From NCBI GenBank assembly GCA_964558665.1, contig CAZLFA010000010.1:14980-78979 (forward strand): a stretch of 64,000 bases of DNA, read 5' to 3'. Origin of the DNA: CAZLFA01 sp964558665 (GTDB lineage Bacteria > Desulfobacterota > Syntrophia > Syntrophales > PHBD01). Shown here piece after piece: positions 17,691 to 26,730 of the stretch (the stretch's first letter is position 1; every line of letters begins with the position of its first letter). Made by a program: the position numbers and the translations under genes. The notes under the pieces are model-generated. The model saw nothing but the letters and a program-made list of their open reading frames with translations. It ran no database searches and was not told the DNA's origin.

Positions 17691-18569
17691 ATGAAGAAGA
17701 TTCTTTTCTCCATCTTTCTGGTATTGATCACAGCAAACTGCCTTTATGCAGACCAGGTGAGATCCATCGTCACAGAGGTAGAAGGCCTCGCATGCATGGG
17801 GCGCGACAAATCAATGTCCGAGACGGAAACCATGGCCATGCAGGAGGCAAAGCGGAAAGCTGCCGAATACGCTGCGACATATATTAAAAGTGAAACAGAC
17901 ATGAAGGATTTCATTCTGGAAAAGGATCTGGTAGCCGCTTATACAAGAGCCATGATCAAGATCCTGCAGGAAATCGACAAGACCTGGTATAAAGACCCTG
18001 CATCAGGTCAGTGCTACAGAATCAAGATCAAGGCGGAAGTCGTGCCCGACGAGGGCTCGATGAAGAAAATCGCCAACACGGATCTTTCAGACAATCCCAG
18101 CGCCCCGCTGACGGTCAAAGTGTACACCGATAAATCGACATACCGCGCCGGAGAAAAGATAAAAATATTCCTCAAGGGCAACAGACCGTTTTTCGCAAAT
18201 ATAATCTACAAAAATGCCGACGGCCAGCTTCTGCAGCTGCTGCCTAATCCATACCGCCAGCAAAACTACTTCCAGGGCGGCGCTGTTTTTGAAATCCCCT
18301 CGGGAGATGACAAGTATGACCTGGAGGTCACGGAACCTTTCGGTGCGGAAACAGTAACCGTTTATGCCAGCAGTTCCCAGATCGGAGACCTTGATCTGAA
18401 AGCACAGGGAGCCGTGTACGAGGTAAAGACAAAACCCAGGGATATTTCCGTGGGAACGCGCGGAGTTAAATTCTCTGTAAAGGATACCCGGATAAAAGAA
18501 AGCGGCAGCGCGCCGAGGCCCGCAGCCCAGTTTATAGAGTCCAGTGTAACCATAAATACATCGAGATGA
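17691..18569 (+). CDS. Exported DUF4384-domain protein
   Basis: 292 residues with a signal peptide (MKKILFSIFLVLITANCLYA). Residues about 25-125 look like the LPP20/FlgT-N-like region (AMQEAKRKAAEYAATYI...), and about 138-235 form the DUF4384 domain (VYTDKSTYRAGEKIKIFL ... LLPNP). Such proteins are periplasmic or envelope-attached; function unknown. It ends in an ATGA overlap with epmB, so the two are cotranscribed. Confidence 0.82.
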   Translation: MKKILFSIFLVLITANCLYADQVRSIVTEVEGLACMGRDKSMSETETMAMQEAKRKAAEYAATYIKSETDMKDFILEKDLVAAYTRAMIKILQEIDKTWYKDPASGQCYRIKIKAEVVPDEGSMKKIANTDLSDNPSAPLTVKVYTDKSTYRAGEKIKIFLKGNRPFFANIIYKNADGQLLQLLPNPYRQQNYFQGGAVFEIPSGDDKYDLEVTEPFGAETVTVYASSSQIGDLDLKAQGAVYEVKTKPRDISVGTRGVKFSVKDTRIKESGSAPRPAAQFIESSVTINTSR

Positions 18570-19648
18570 AACCGGGTTTGCTGATATCAGCCTCCGCCAG
18601 CAGAACGTCGGACGGCGCTATAAATAACAACTGGTCTGACTGGCGCTGGCAATTCAGGAACCGCATCAGGACAATCGACAAGCTTAACGAAGCCCTCCGC
18701 GGCGAATCAGGGCGGCCGGGGGATTGCCGCAAGGTTACCCGGATCTATCCTCTGGCGGCAACCCCTTATTATCTTTCTCTCATCCAGCCGTCAGATCCGA
18801 ACGATCCCATCCGCCGCCAGTGCTTCCCCGATATAAAGGAACTGACATATTCAACCGGCGGCGTCGCCGACCCGCTGGAGGAAGACCGGCATATGGAGGT
18901 CCCGGGTTTGATCCATCGTTATCCGGACCGCTGTCTGGTTATCATGACAAATATCTGTGCCACGTACTGCAGGCACTGTAACCGCAAAAGGATATGGAAA
19001 ACAAAATCGTGCATCAAGGATAAGGCATACGCACAGAGGATCATCGACTGCATTGCCTCCAGGACGTCAATCCGGGAAGTCATCCTGTCCGGCGGGGACC
19101 CGCTCACGTTGAGCGATAAGCTGATCGACAACTTTCTGTCCGATCTCAGAAAAATACGCCATGTCGAGGTAATCCGCATCGGCAGCAGAACACCCGTGGT
19201 TCTGCCCATGAGGATCACTTCTGAATTATGTATGATTCTGAGAAGGCACAGACCTCTCTGGTTTAATACCCATTTCAACCACCCGCGCGAAATAACCCGC
19301 GAATCATCACGCGCCTGCGAAATGCTGACGGAAGCAGGCATCCCGATATCAAACCAGACTGTTCTTCTGCGAGGTGTCAACGATGATTACGACACAATGC
19401 GCGATCTTTTGTACGGTCTGCAGAAAATTTCCGTTCGCCCCTATTATCTTTTCCAGTGTGATCCGGTTCAGGGCACCGACCATTTCCATGCGGATATCTG
19501 GCGGGGCATGGAGATTATGGAAAAACTATGGAAAAACGTCTCCGGCCTGTGCATACCCCGGTATGTCCTTGACGTACCCGGAGGTAAAGGCAAGATTCCT
19601 CTGCAGCCCTTTTGCATGATGGAAAGCGCCGGCATCGAAAAAACTTGA
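18566..19648 (+). CDS. epmB: EF-P-linked lysine 2,3-aminomutase (radical SAM, PLP)
   Basis: 360 residues. Radical SAM cysteines C131, C135 and C138 lie in NICATYCRHCNRKR. LSGGDPLTLSD and FNTHFNHPREI are typical of the KamA/EpmB family, and the PLP-lysine region is in the C-terminal VPGGKGKIPL. It would turn lysine into beta-lysine for attachment to EF-P. A shorter protein than catabolic KamA and immediate proximity to efp and epmA support EpmB over KamA. Its start overlaps the previous stop. Confidence 0.9.
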   Translation: MKPGLLISASASRTSDGAINNNWSDWRWQFRNRIRTIDKLNEALRGESGRPGDCRKVTRIYPLAATPYYLSLIQPSDPNDPIRRQCFPDIKELTYSTGGVADPLEEDRHMEVPGLIHRYPDRCLVIMTNICATYCRHCNRKRIWKTKSCIKDKAYAQRIIDCIASRTSIREVILSGGDPLTLSDKLIDNFLSDLRKIRHVEVIRIGSRTPVVLPMRITSELCMILRRHRPLWFNTHFNHPREITRESSRACEMLTEAGIPISNQTVLLRGVNDDYDTMRDLLYGLQKISVRPYYLFQCDPVQGTDHFHADIWRGMEIMEKLWKNVSGLCIPRYVLDVPGGKGKIPLQPFCMMESAGIEKT

Positions 19649-19656
19649 ACAATCTT

Positions 19657-19686
19657 TTGACAAGCCGCCTCAAATCGATTAAAGAA
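19657..19686 (+). promoter_or_regulatory. Putative promoter for efp-epmA
   Basis: TTGACA at 19657-19662 is followed after 17-18 bases by TTAAAG/TAAAGA (19680-19686). It lies about 70 bases before efp and just after epmB, and could allow separate efp expression. Confidence 0.4.
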
Positions 19687-19752
19687 CACGAAAAATTGCG
19701 AATATATTATTCCGGTTGAGGCTACTAAGCCGCTGATTAAGGAGTACCGACC

Positions 19753-20316
19753 ATGTACAATGCAAGCGATTTAAAAAAAGGATTGAGAATCAAGATCGAC
19801 GGAGATCCCCATATCATAACGGAGTTCAACTTTGTCAAGCCAGGCAAGGGACAGGCGCTATATAGATGCAAGCTGAAGAACATGATCAACGAATCACAGT
19901 TTGAAAGAACCTTTCGCTCCGTGGATACCTTTGAATCGGCAGATCTCCAGGAGAAAAAGATGCAGTACCTCTACATGGAGGGCGGCAAATACTGCTTCAT
20001 GGACAACGTTACATACGACCAGGTGTATATGTCGGAAGACGCGGTGGGTGACGCCAGAAACTACCTGATCGATAATCTGGAAGTTTCCGTGCTTCTTTTT
20101 GAAGACCGTCCGTTAGGCATTACACCACCCAACTCAGTTGATCTGGTGGTAACCAAGGCCGAACCCTGGGCAAAGGGCGATACGGTAACGGGAAAGACCA
20201 AACCCGTGACCGTTCAGACCGGTTACACGCTGCAGGTGCCTCCCTTCATTGAGGAAGGTGAAAAAATTCGTATTGATACGCGCACAGGAGAATACGTCAC
20301 CCGCGTCAAGGGATAG
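19753..20316 (+). CDS. efp: Translation elongation factor P
   Basis: 187 residues, three-domain EF-P. The tip loop is KPGKGQA with the modifiable lysine at K32, matching Lys34 of E. coli EF-P. It relieves ribosome stalling at polyproline. The C-terminal OB domain ends IDTRTGEYVTRVKG, as in the family. TAAGGAG lies upstream of the ATG. The neighbouring epmA and epmB genes predict beta-lysylation of K32. Confidence 0.96.
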   Translation: MYNASDLKKGLRIKIDGDPHIITEFNFVKPGKGQALYRCKLKNMINESQFERTFRSVDTFESADLQEKKMQYLYMEGGKYCFMDNVTYDQVYMSEDAVGDARNYLIDNLEVSVLLFEDRPLGITPPNSVDLVVTKAEPWAKGDTVTGKTKPVTVQTGYTLQVPPFIEEGEKIRIDTRTGEYVTRVKG

Positions 20317-20321
20317 AACAA

Positions 20322-21233
20322 ATGATGGAGGCAGAACGGACGGATGTTCTCTGGGTCCGCGCAGCAATGATCCAGGCCATCCGTCTCTTTTTCATTACCC
20401 AAGGATATCTCGAGGTCGAAACCCCCTATCTCATCCCCGCCCCCGCGCCGGAAACCCATATCGACGCCATTGCCTGCGGCAATCTTTTTCTGCACACATC
20501 ACCCGAATTATGCATGAAACGGCTTGTAGCGGCAGGCTACGGCAAAATATTCCAGATCGGCAAATGCTACCGCGCCGCTGAACGCGGAGCCCGTCATCTC
20601 CCCGAGTTTACCATGCTGGAATGGTACCGCGCGGGCACAGACTATTTCGGCCTGATGAAGGAATGCGAAGAGATGATCCACTTTGTCTCCGCCCAGACCG
20701 GCAGAGGAAATACAATAAATTACAGAGGCCGTGAAATTGATTTAACCCCTCCCTGGGAAAGGCTGACCGTACATGACGCCTTTGACCGTTACGCACCGGT
20801 ATCGATGCAGCAGGCATTGAAGGAAAACAGCTTCGATGAAATTATGGCCTTTAATATTGAGCCCCGCCTGGGTCAAAAAAAACCTTCTTTTATTTTCGAC
20901 TATCCTGCAATTCACGCCTCCCTTGCCAGGATAAAAACGGACAGTCCCGAACTGGCCGAGCGCGTGGAACTATACGTGGCGGGCATAGAGCTGGCAAACG
21001 GCTTTTCCGAGCTCAATGATCCCGCTGAACAACGCAGGCGTTTCATGGAAGCCATGCAGGAACGCAAAGCAATGGGAAAGACGGTTTATCCAACGGCGGA
21101 AAAATTTCTGGAGGCAGTCGGCCATATGCCGGTATCCGCCGGCATTGCCTTCGGTATAGACAGACTGGTTATGCTTTTTACCGGGGCATTGTCCATTGAT
21201 GAAGTCGTCACCTTTATCCCGGAAGATTTATAG
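20322..21233 (+). CDS. epmA: EF-P--(R)-beta-lysine ligase (GenX/PoxA/EpmA)
   Basis: 303 residues, a class II lysyl-tRNA-synthetase catalytic core without the anticodon-binding domain. Motif 2 is in FQIGKCYRAAERGARHLPEFTMLEWY and motif 3 in GIAFGIDRLVMLF. It adenylates (R)-beta-lysine and attaches it to EF-P. It begins 5 bases after the efp stop. Confidence 0.95.
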   Translation: MMEAERTDVLWVRAAMIQAIRLFFITQGYLEVETPYLIPAPAPETHIDAIACGNLFLHTSPELCMKRLVAAGYGKIFQIGKCYRAAERGARHLPEFTMLEWYRAGTDYFGLMKECEEMIHFVSAQTGRGNTINYRGREIDLTPPWERLTVHDAFDRYAPVSMQQALKENSFDEIMAFNIEPRLGQKKPSFIFDYPAIHASLARIKTDSPELAERVELYVAGIELANGFSELNDPAEQRRRFMEAMQERKAMGKTVYPTAEKFLEAVGHMPVSAGIAFGIDRLVMLFTGALSIDEVVTFIPEDL

Positions 21234-21256
21234 AACAAATTAAACCCTATAGGCTA

Positions 21257-21285
21257 TTGACAAGGCGTTTTTTTTCCTTTACATG
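21257..21285 (+). promoter_or_regulatory. Putative promoter for the tol operon
   Basis: A perfect TTGACA (21257-21262), 17-base spacer and a weak TACATG -10 (21280-21285), about 67 bases upstream of tolQ. Confidence 0.4.
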
Positions 21286-21351
21286 TGAAACCCAAATATT
21301 GTTAAGGAATATCCCGGTACGTAACATCATAAAAACCACAAGGAGATTGAA

Positions 21352-22098
21352 ATGACGTCAATGATATCCGCAGACTTGGGAGGACACTTTCACGGCAGCC
21401 TCCTGGGCATGATACTGGGGGCAGGTGCCATGGTTCAGGTCGTCCTGCTTCTGCTGCTCGTGTTTTCCATAGTATCCTGGGCCATCATCATCATGAAGTA
21501 CCGCAGCATCGGCAAGGTGGCAAAAGAGAACGCCTCGTTTTTAAGTTCGTACATGAAAAGCGGCCGGCTTTCAGACATCTTTACCGATGCAAGGCAATTC
21601 AAATACTCCACCCTGGCGGAGATTTTCCGTTCCGGTTACTCGGAACTGATCAAGATTACGAAGGTTGCCAAGGAAAACCCCATCGGCAGAAGCGGCATGG
21701 AGGAAAGCGGCTCTTCATCCATGGAAAAACAGGGCATAGACAACGTGGAACGCGCACTGAACATGGCATGCAGCTCAGAATCGGCGAAGCTGGAAAGCGC
21801 CCTCGGCTTCCTGGCGACTACCGGCAGTTCATGTCCTTTTATCGGCCTTTTCGGAACCGTATGGGGGATTATGGATACATTCAAGAGCATCGGAGCAAGA
21901 GGTTCAGCAACATTGGCCGTAGTGGCTCCTGGTATATCGGAAGCGCTGATTGCCACAGCGGCGGGACTTGCCGCAGCCATACCGGCGGTTATATTCTACA
22001 ACTATTTTCTAAACCGCGTCAGAAGCATGACTGTGGAAATGGATAACTTTTCGTCAGAGGTGCTCAATATAGTCGAGCGCCATTATGTAAAGAGATAG
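21352..22098 (+). CDS. tolQ: TolQ/ExbB-type proton-channel protein
   Basis: 248 residues with three membrane helices (about 22-47, 152-175, 197-220). The conserved GLFGTVWGIMDTFKSIG and PGISEALIATAAGLAAAIPAV segments are intact. With TolR it uses proton motive force to energise the TolA-like protein. First gene of a tightly packed operon. Confidence 0.94.
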   Translation: MTSMISADLGGHFHGSLLGMILGAGAMVQVVLLLLLVFSIVSWAIIIMKYRSIGKVAKENASFLSSYMKSGRLSDIFTDARQFKYSTLAEIFRSGYSELIKITKVAKENPIGRSGMEESGSSSMEKQGIDNVERALNMACSSESAKLESALGFLATTGSSCPFIGLFGTVWGIMDTFKSIGARGSATLAVVAPGISEALIATAAGLAAAIPAVIFYNYFLNRVRSMTVEMDNFSSEVLNIVERHYVKR

Positions 22099-22102
22099 GC
22101 CT

Positions 22103-22525
22103 ATGAAATACCGAAGACGAAAAAACGGCGACAACAAACCCATGGCGGAAATCAATGTTACTCCGCTGGTGGATGTGGTCCTGGTTCTGCTGATTATTTT
22201 TATGGTCACGGCACCCATGCTGCAGATGGGAATTGATGTCAATCTGCCTAAGGTCACGTCCAAAAGCGTTGATGTGACTGAAGAGAAGCTGGTTCTGACG
22301 GTCAAAGGAAACCAGGAAATCTATATTAATAAGACAAAAGCCACCCTTGCCGACCTGGGCGCCAAACTGGAAAGCATCTTTACAACCCGGATAGACAGAG
22401 AGATTTATATGCGGGCGGATAAGACCGTGCCATACGGATTTGTGGTCCAGGTGATGTCTGAGGTGCGCAAAGCCGGAGTTGACAAACTTGGAATGATTAC
22501 TGAACCTCCGGAGGAGTCAAAATGA
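22103..22525 (+). CDS. tolR: TolR/ExbD-type protein
   Basis: 140 residues, one membrane helix (about 22-40) containing the essential aspartate in the family motif INVTPLVDVVLVLLIIF (Asp about 24), then a periplasmic domain. It begins 4 bases after tolQ and overlaps the next start (ATGA). Confidence 0.95.
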   Translation: MKYRRRKNGDNKPMAEINVTPLVDVVLVLLIIFMVTAPMLQMGIDVNLPKVTSKSVDVTEEKLVLTVKGNQEIYINKTKATLADLGAKLESIFTTRIDREIYMRADKTVPYGFVVQVMSEVRKAGVDKLGMITEPPEESK

Positions 22526-23244
22526 CGGCATTAAGCGGGCTGATCCCTGAAAAACAGTACGGGGTCAGCCTGAATATGATACTGCTCTCTTTGTTACTGC
22601 ACGCCATAATACTCTCCATCATCTTCTTTGTCACCCCGACTGCACCTTCACCTAAATGGACGTTTGGACCAGTCTATTCAGTCCAACTGGTCAATCTGCC
22701 GGCCAAGTTTTTCAATGAAAAACCGGAACCAACTGCAAAGGAAGTCATTGAAACACCGGCGGAACGCGAGCCGGTTGTATTGAAAAAAGATGACACCGTC
22801 CCGCTTAAGAAAAAACCAAGAGTGGACAAGGAAACCCAGAAGGCTCTCGATGATATAAAGAAACGCCTGAAAATTACCAGCAGGTCATCGGACAAAGCAC
22901 AGTCCAGATACAATATAGGCGCGTTATCCAGCATCGGAAACAAGGATATGCTTGATCGCATGCAGCTCTATTATGCCCTCATCTGGTCGAGGATCAAAAG
23001 CCAGTGGGCGCTGCCCCCGGGAATAAAACCGGAAGACAACCGTGAAACTACGATCAGCATGCAGATACTCAGAAACGGGATGCTTGCCGACGCAAAATAT
23101 GAAAAGCGCTCCGGCAACAGGTATTTCGACGAATCGGCCATGAAGGCCATCCACAAGGCAAGTCCATTTCCCCACTTGCCGGAATGGATCAGAGACAACA
23201 GCATAGAAATAGGCATTCGTTTTCATTCTTCGGATTTAAAATAA
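22522..23244 (+). CDS. TolA-like protein with TonB C-terminal domain
   Basis: 240 residues: one N-terminal membrane helix (about 18-40), a proline- and lysine-rich linker (about 65-130), and a TonB/TolA C-terminal domain (about 150-240; ISMQILRNGMLADAKYEKRSGNRYFDESAMKAI). Position between tolR and tolB indicates the TolA role, spanning the periplasm. The linker is much shorter than in E. coli TolA (421 residues total). Confidence 0.86.
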   Translation: MTALSGLIPEKQYGVSLNMILLSLLLHAIILSIIFFVTPTAPSPKWTFGPVYSVQLVNLPAKFFNEKPEPTAKEVIETPAEREPVVLKKDDTVPLKKKPRVDKETQKALDDIKKRLKITSRSSDKAQSRYNIGALSSIGNKDMLDRMQLYYALIWSRIKSQWALPPGIKPEDNRETTISMQILRNGMLADAKYEKRSGNRYFDESAMKAIHKASPFPHLPEWIRDNSIEIGIRFHSSDLK

Positions 23245-23332
23245 GACTATCCCGCTTCGTCCGGCAATACGGACGCGAAACGGCCGGTTCCAAAATTGTA
23301 ATTGAATAAATAAACCTACAGGACTGATAAAG

Positions 23333-24640
23333 ATGCTAAAAATAAAAGTCATACTGGCGGCAGTCAGCATTTTGATTATTACACTCATAAACGGCCAGGC
23401 ACTGGCTAAGGTTTACATAGACATAGATTCACCCGCCTTCAAGAAATTTCCCATAGCCATCGCCGATTATAAGAAACTGGCCCCTCTGGAAAAGGGGCAG
23501 GAGAATTTAACCTTATGGTTCCCTGAATCCCTGGCTAAACTTCTCGACATGACAAACTTCTTCAGCATCATCAACAGACGGGCTTTTCTGGAAGATCAGG
23601 CCACGGCAGGTATAGGCTTAAATGAGATAAAATTCCCGGAATGGACGGCCATTGGAGCCGAATATCTGGTCAAGGGCGGATACAGATACACCGGTGGTCA
23701 GGAGTTTGAAGTTGATATGTATCTTTATGATGTAATCAGAGGTGCAGTGCTGGTGAATAAAAAGTATAAAGGAAACAAGGAAACGAAAAGTGATATCGTG
23801 CGCCAGTTTGCAGGAGAAATTCTTTTGGCCCTCACAGGCGACAGGGGCGTATTCGATACCAAGATTGCCTTTATGGCAAGAGGGCGCGGCTCAACATATA
23901 TTTACACGATAAACTTTGACGGTTCGGGATTGTCCAGGGTAACCTCCGTGCCTGCAATCGCCCTGGCGTTAAGGTGGTCGCCGGACAACAGCACTTTTGC
24001 ATTTACATCCTATAAAGACAGAAATCCCGATCTTTACGTATGCAGTGCCGGGGGCGGAGCAATCAGGAAGATATCCGGACATCACGGCATCAACCTTGCC
24101 GGTGGCTGGTCGCCGGACAACAGGCGGCTTGCCGTTACCCTGAGCAAAGACGGCAATGAAGAGATCTACGTCATGGATACAGGCAGCAAACGCGCTACCA
24201 GACTTACCCATAATTTTGCCATCGACGTATCGCCAAGCTGGTCGCCGGACGGCGGGAAAATTGCCTTTGTTTCAGATCGGGCCGGCTCACCCCAGATTTA
24301 CATCATGGGCGCCGGCGGCGGCGGAGCAAGAAGATTGACAACCCACGGAAGCTACAACACTTCACCGTCATGGTCTCCAAAAGGCAAAACACTTGCCTTT
24401 GAAGGCAGCGCCGGGGGATTTCAGATCTTCACCATTGATGAGGATGGTTCAAATCTCAAACAACTGACCTCCGACAGAGGAACCCACGAATCCCCCTCCT
24501 GGTCTCCGGACGGCCGATTCATAGTTTATAGCGTGCGGGGGCGCGGTCTCTACATCATCAACGCCGACGGGTCCAGTCAGCCCAGACTGCTTTTCAGCGG
24601 CAGCACGGTAAGCCCGTCATGGTCTTCGCATCTTAAATAA
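23333..24640 (+). CDS. tolB: TolB periplasmic beta-propeller protein
   Basis: 435 residues with a signal peptide (cut near GQALAKV), an N-terminal domain and a six-bladed propeller marked by repeated W-SPDG motifs (RWSPDN, GWSPDN, SWSPDG, SWSPKG, SWSPDG). It normally binds Pal and outer-membrane proteins. No pal gene follows, unlike the usual tolQRAB-pal order. Confidence 0.95.
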   Translation: MLKIKVILAAVSILIITLINGQALAKVYIDIDSPAFKKFPIAIADYKKLAPLEKGQENLTLWFPESLAKLLDMTNFFSIINRRAFLEDQATAGIGLNEIKFPEWTAIGAEYLVKGGYRYTGGQEFEVDMYLYDVIRGAVLVNKKYKGNKETKSDIVRQFAGEILLALTGDRGVFDTKIAFMARGRGSTYIYTINFDGSGLSRVTSVPAIALALRWSPDNSTFAFTSYKDRNPDLYVCSAGGGAIRKISGHHGINLAGGWSPDNRRLAVTLSKDGNEEIYVMDTGSKRATRLTHNFAIDVSPSWSPDGGKIAFVSDRAGSPQIYIMGAGGGGARRLTTHGSYNTSPSWSPKGKTLAFEGSAGGFQIFTIDEDGSNLKQLTSDRGTHESPSWSPDGRFIVYSVRGRGLYIINADGSSQPRLLFSGSTVSPSWSSHLK

Positions 24641-25011
24641 TTTCCATCAGGAAAGGGCTCTTTTCCTTTCCGATCAGGGAGCCGGCAGCTTCGCGTCCGG
24701 ATCTTCCGGATGGACATTCAGTAAATGTCTGAAGGAGCGGATAAGCCCGCTCATTCCGTTCTTTTCTATTTCGGTGGATCAATAAGCCTAAAATGTGAAT
24801 ATGTTGTTTCATTTGCTCATAAATGGTGCTATAGTGTGCCAGTTTGAATTTGATGCAGATGGCTCGAACAGTTCTTTGTACAGTAAAAACAAACTAAAAT
24901 ATATTATGACTCTCTCCTCTCAATTAATCCTTACAGGATGCAGTTAAGAAAAAGATAACAACATCCGTGTCATATTGACAGCGGATCATAATCTTATAAG
25001 GAGGTGTTGTC
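24641..25011 (+). other. Intergenic region tolB-atoE, no gene seen
   Basis: 371 bases without a convincing frame. It holds a family B repeat half (24704-24724) and a possible extended -10 promoter (TGC then TATAGT at 24830-24835). A TATAAGGAGG just before 25012 provides the ribosome binding site for the transporter. I see no remnant of pal. Confidence 0.6.
24704..24724 (-). repeat. Family B intergenic repeat, half element
   Basis: The minus strand contains GTCCATCCGGAA preceded by TTACTGAAT, a diverged copy of the motif at 8480-8497. The flanking GCGTCCGGAT may be the other, degraded arm. Confidence 0.4.
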
Positions 25012-26367
25012 ATGTTAAGAAAACTTGCGTCATTTTTTACCTATATCATGCGTCATTATCTACCTGACGCCTACCTGTTCGCCATCTTGCTCACATTTCT
25101 TTCCGCCATACTTGCCCTGATTTTTACACCGGCAGACGCGGGCAAGGTCATATCGACCTGGGGGGACGGCGTTTACGGGATCATTGCCTTTGCCATGCAG
25201 ATGATCCTGATTCTGGTTACCGGTTATGTTTTGGCGCTGACACCGGCATTGAAAAAAGTCCTCGACTGGATAGCGGCAATGGCGGATACTCCCGTCAAGG
25301 GGGCAATGATTGTTGCCCTTGTCGGGGGCATCGGTTCCTGGCTCAACTGGGGTTTCGGTCTTATCTTCGCAGGTCTGCTGGCGCTTGAAATAGCAAATCG
25401 CAACAGGAAGGCGGATTTCCCGATGCTTATCGCCGCCGGTTACAGCGGGTTCGTTATCTGGCACATGGGCTTTTCCGGTTCCATCCCCCTTCTTCTGGCC
25501 ACACCCAAGAACAACCTGAACCTGATAGAAAAACTGACAGGCAAGGTTGTTCCCGTATCCGACACTATCTTTGCGATGTGGAATTTTTTACCGGCCATCA
25601 TTCTTATCATCACAATTCCCATACTATTTTATTTAATGCACCCCAAAGAGGAAGACTCTATTCACATTTCCGAGGAGAAGCTGAAAGATCTGGAAAATCA
25701 GACCATCACGGTACCGCTTCCCGAAAACCCGACACTGGCTGAGCGGATCGATCACAGCTATGTCGTCAACATGATCTTCGGGTTGATGGGCTTGATATAC
25801 CTGATCATGCATTTCAGCAAAAAGGGACTCGATCTCAATCTCAATATCGTTATCTTCATCTTTTTCATCGCCGGCGTCATTCTGCATGCGAAACCCATTA
25901 ACTATGTCCGCGCCGTGAACGTTGCCATCCGGTCCGCCGGCGGAATCGCCCTGCAGTTCCCCCTCTATGGCGGAATCATGGGAATGCTTATCGGCACCGG
26001 TCTTGCCAAGGTCATCGCCGGCTGGTTCGTTGCCGTATCCACCCCTGAGACCTTCTACATGCTCCAGTTCTGGGGGGGAGGCGTGATCAACATGTTCGTT
26101 CCTTCAGGAGGAGGCCAGTGGGCCGTCCAGGGACCGATCACCATCGAAGCTGCCAAAATGATGAACATCGACCCGGTCAAATCGGCCATGATGGTGGCCT
26201 GGGGCGACCAGTGGACCAATATGATCCAGCCCTTCTGGGCGCTGCCCCTTCTTGGTCTGGCCGGACTGTCCGCCAAGGACATCATGGGTTACACAACCAT
26301 GACCCTGCTCTGGAGCGGCGTGGTCTTGAGCGTCTTTGCTCTGCTTATCGGTTTTGGCATGATGTAG
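25012..26367 (+). CDS. atoE: Short-chain fatty acid transporter (AtoE family)
   Basis: 451 residues with about eleven membrane helices. WLNWGFGLIFAGLLALEIA, GYSGFVIWHMGFSGSIPLLLAT and NMFVPSGGGQWAVQGPI are typical of the AtoE/TIGR00366 family, which takes up butyrate or acetoacetate. AAGGAGGTG precedes the ATG. It is a single-gene unit with a strong terminator. It fits a syntrophic or fatty-acid-using anaerobe. Confidence 0.9.
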   Translation: MLRKLASFFTYIMRHYLPDAYLFAILLTFLSAILALIFTPADAGKVISTWGDGVYGIIAFAMQMILILVTGYVLALTPALKKVLDWIAAMADTPVKGAMIVALVGGIGSWLNWGFGLIFAGLLALEIANRNRKADFPMLIAAGYSGFVIWHMGFSGSIPLLLATPKNNLNLIEKLTGKVVPVSDTIFAMWNFLPAIILIITIPILFYLMHPKEEDSIHISEEKLKDLENQTITVPLPENPTLAERIDHSYVVNMIFGLMGLIYLIMHFSKKGLDLNLNIVIFIFFIAGVILHAKPINYVRAVNVAIRSAGGIALQFPLYGGIMGMLIGTGLAKVIAGWFVAVSTPETFYMLQFWGGGVINMFVPSGGGQWAVQGPITIEAAKMMNIDPVKSAMMVAWGDQWTNMIQPFWALPLLGLAGLSAKDIMGYTTMTLLWSGVVLSVFALLIGFGMM

Positions 26368-26396
26368 GACAGAGATAGCCTTACAGTTATTGTTCC

Positions 26397-26427
26397 GGGC
26401 GCAGCGTAACGCTGCGCCCTTTTTTTT
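26397..26427 (+). terminator. Strong rho-independent terminator after atoE
   Basis: GGGCGCAGCG and CGCTGCGCCC form a perfect 10-bp stem around TAA, followed by eight T residues. Confidence 0.93.
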
Positions 26428-26470
26428 ATCCCGGATTACGCAATAAAACACATAAATGAGCAACTATTGT

Positions 26471-26554
26471 CCAGGGCAAAGGGGCTTTTAAGCGGCGAAT
26501 CAAATATTTTTCTTGTGAAAAATATTCTGAGCCGCGAGAAGCCTCATTGCCCTA
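26471..26554. repeat. Family A long palindrome, copy 1
   Basis: Left arm 26474-26512 and right arm 26517-26552 pair over nearly their full length around TTGT. Inner arms ATATTTTTC / GAAAAATAT, middle arms GCGGC / GCCGC, outer arms GGGCAA / TTGCCC, with CC/GG extensions. A second copy with different but still complementary arms is at 34776-34887. Confidence 0.7.
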
Positions 26555-26730
26555 GGCGGCAGAACTTTTATCTCTTTTTTTACTGCATAACCCGGGTTTA
26601 TTTCAGAAACCTTCCTGAAATCGGAACATTTCCGCACCGGACAACTAAACCAGACAAAAAAGCTGGCTTTTTTTCGTGACATTTACTAGCGTAGTCGCCC
26701 GATTTCAAGAATAGAAGGAGTACTAAAACA

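Larger units (their letters stand above)
26368..26730 (+). other. Intergenic region atoE-moxR, no gene seen
   Basis: 363 bases holding the atoE terminator (26397-26427) and the first copy of the family A palindrome (26471-26554). The rest (26555-26730) shows a second weak symmetric stretch (TTTTTCGTGAC / AAAAAGCTGG near 26660-26680) and the AGAAGGAG ribosome binding site for the next gene. No supported gene. Confidence 0.6.

Noticed and set aside
26467..26679. Small rightward frame inside the intergenic palindrome
   Set aside because: It runs through the inverted repeat and has no ribosome binding site or coding pattern.
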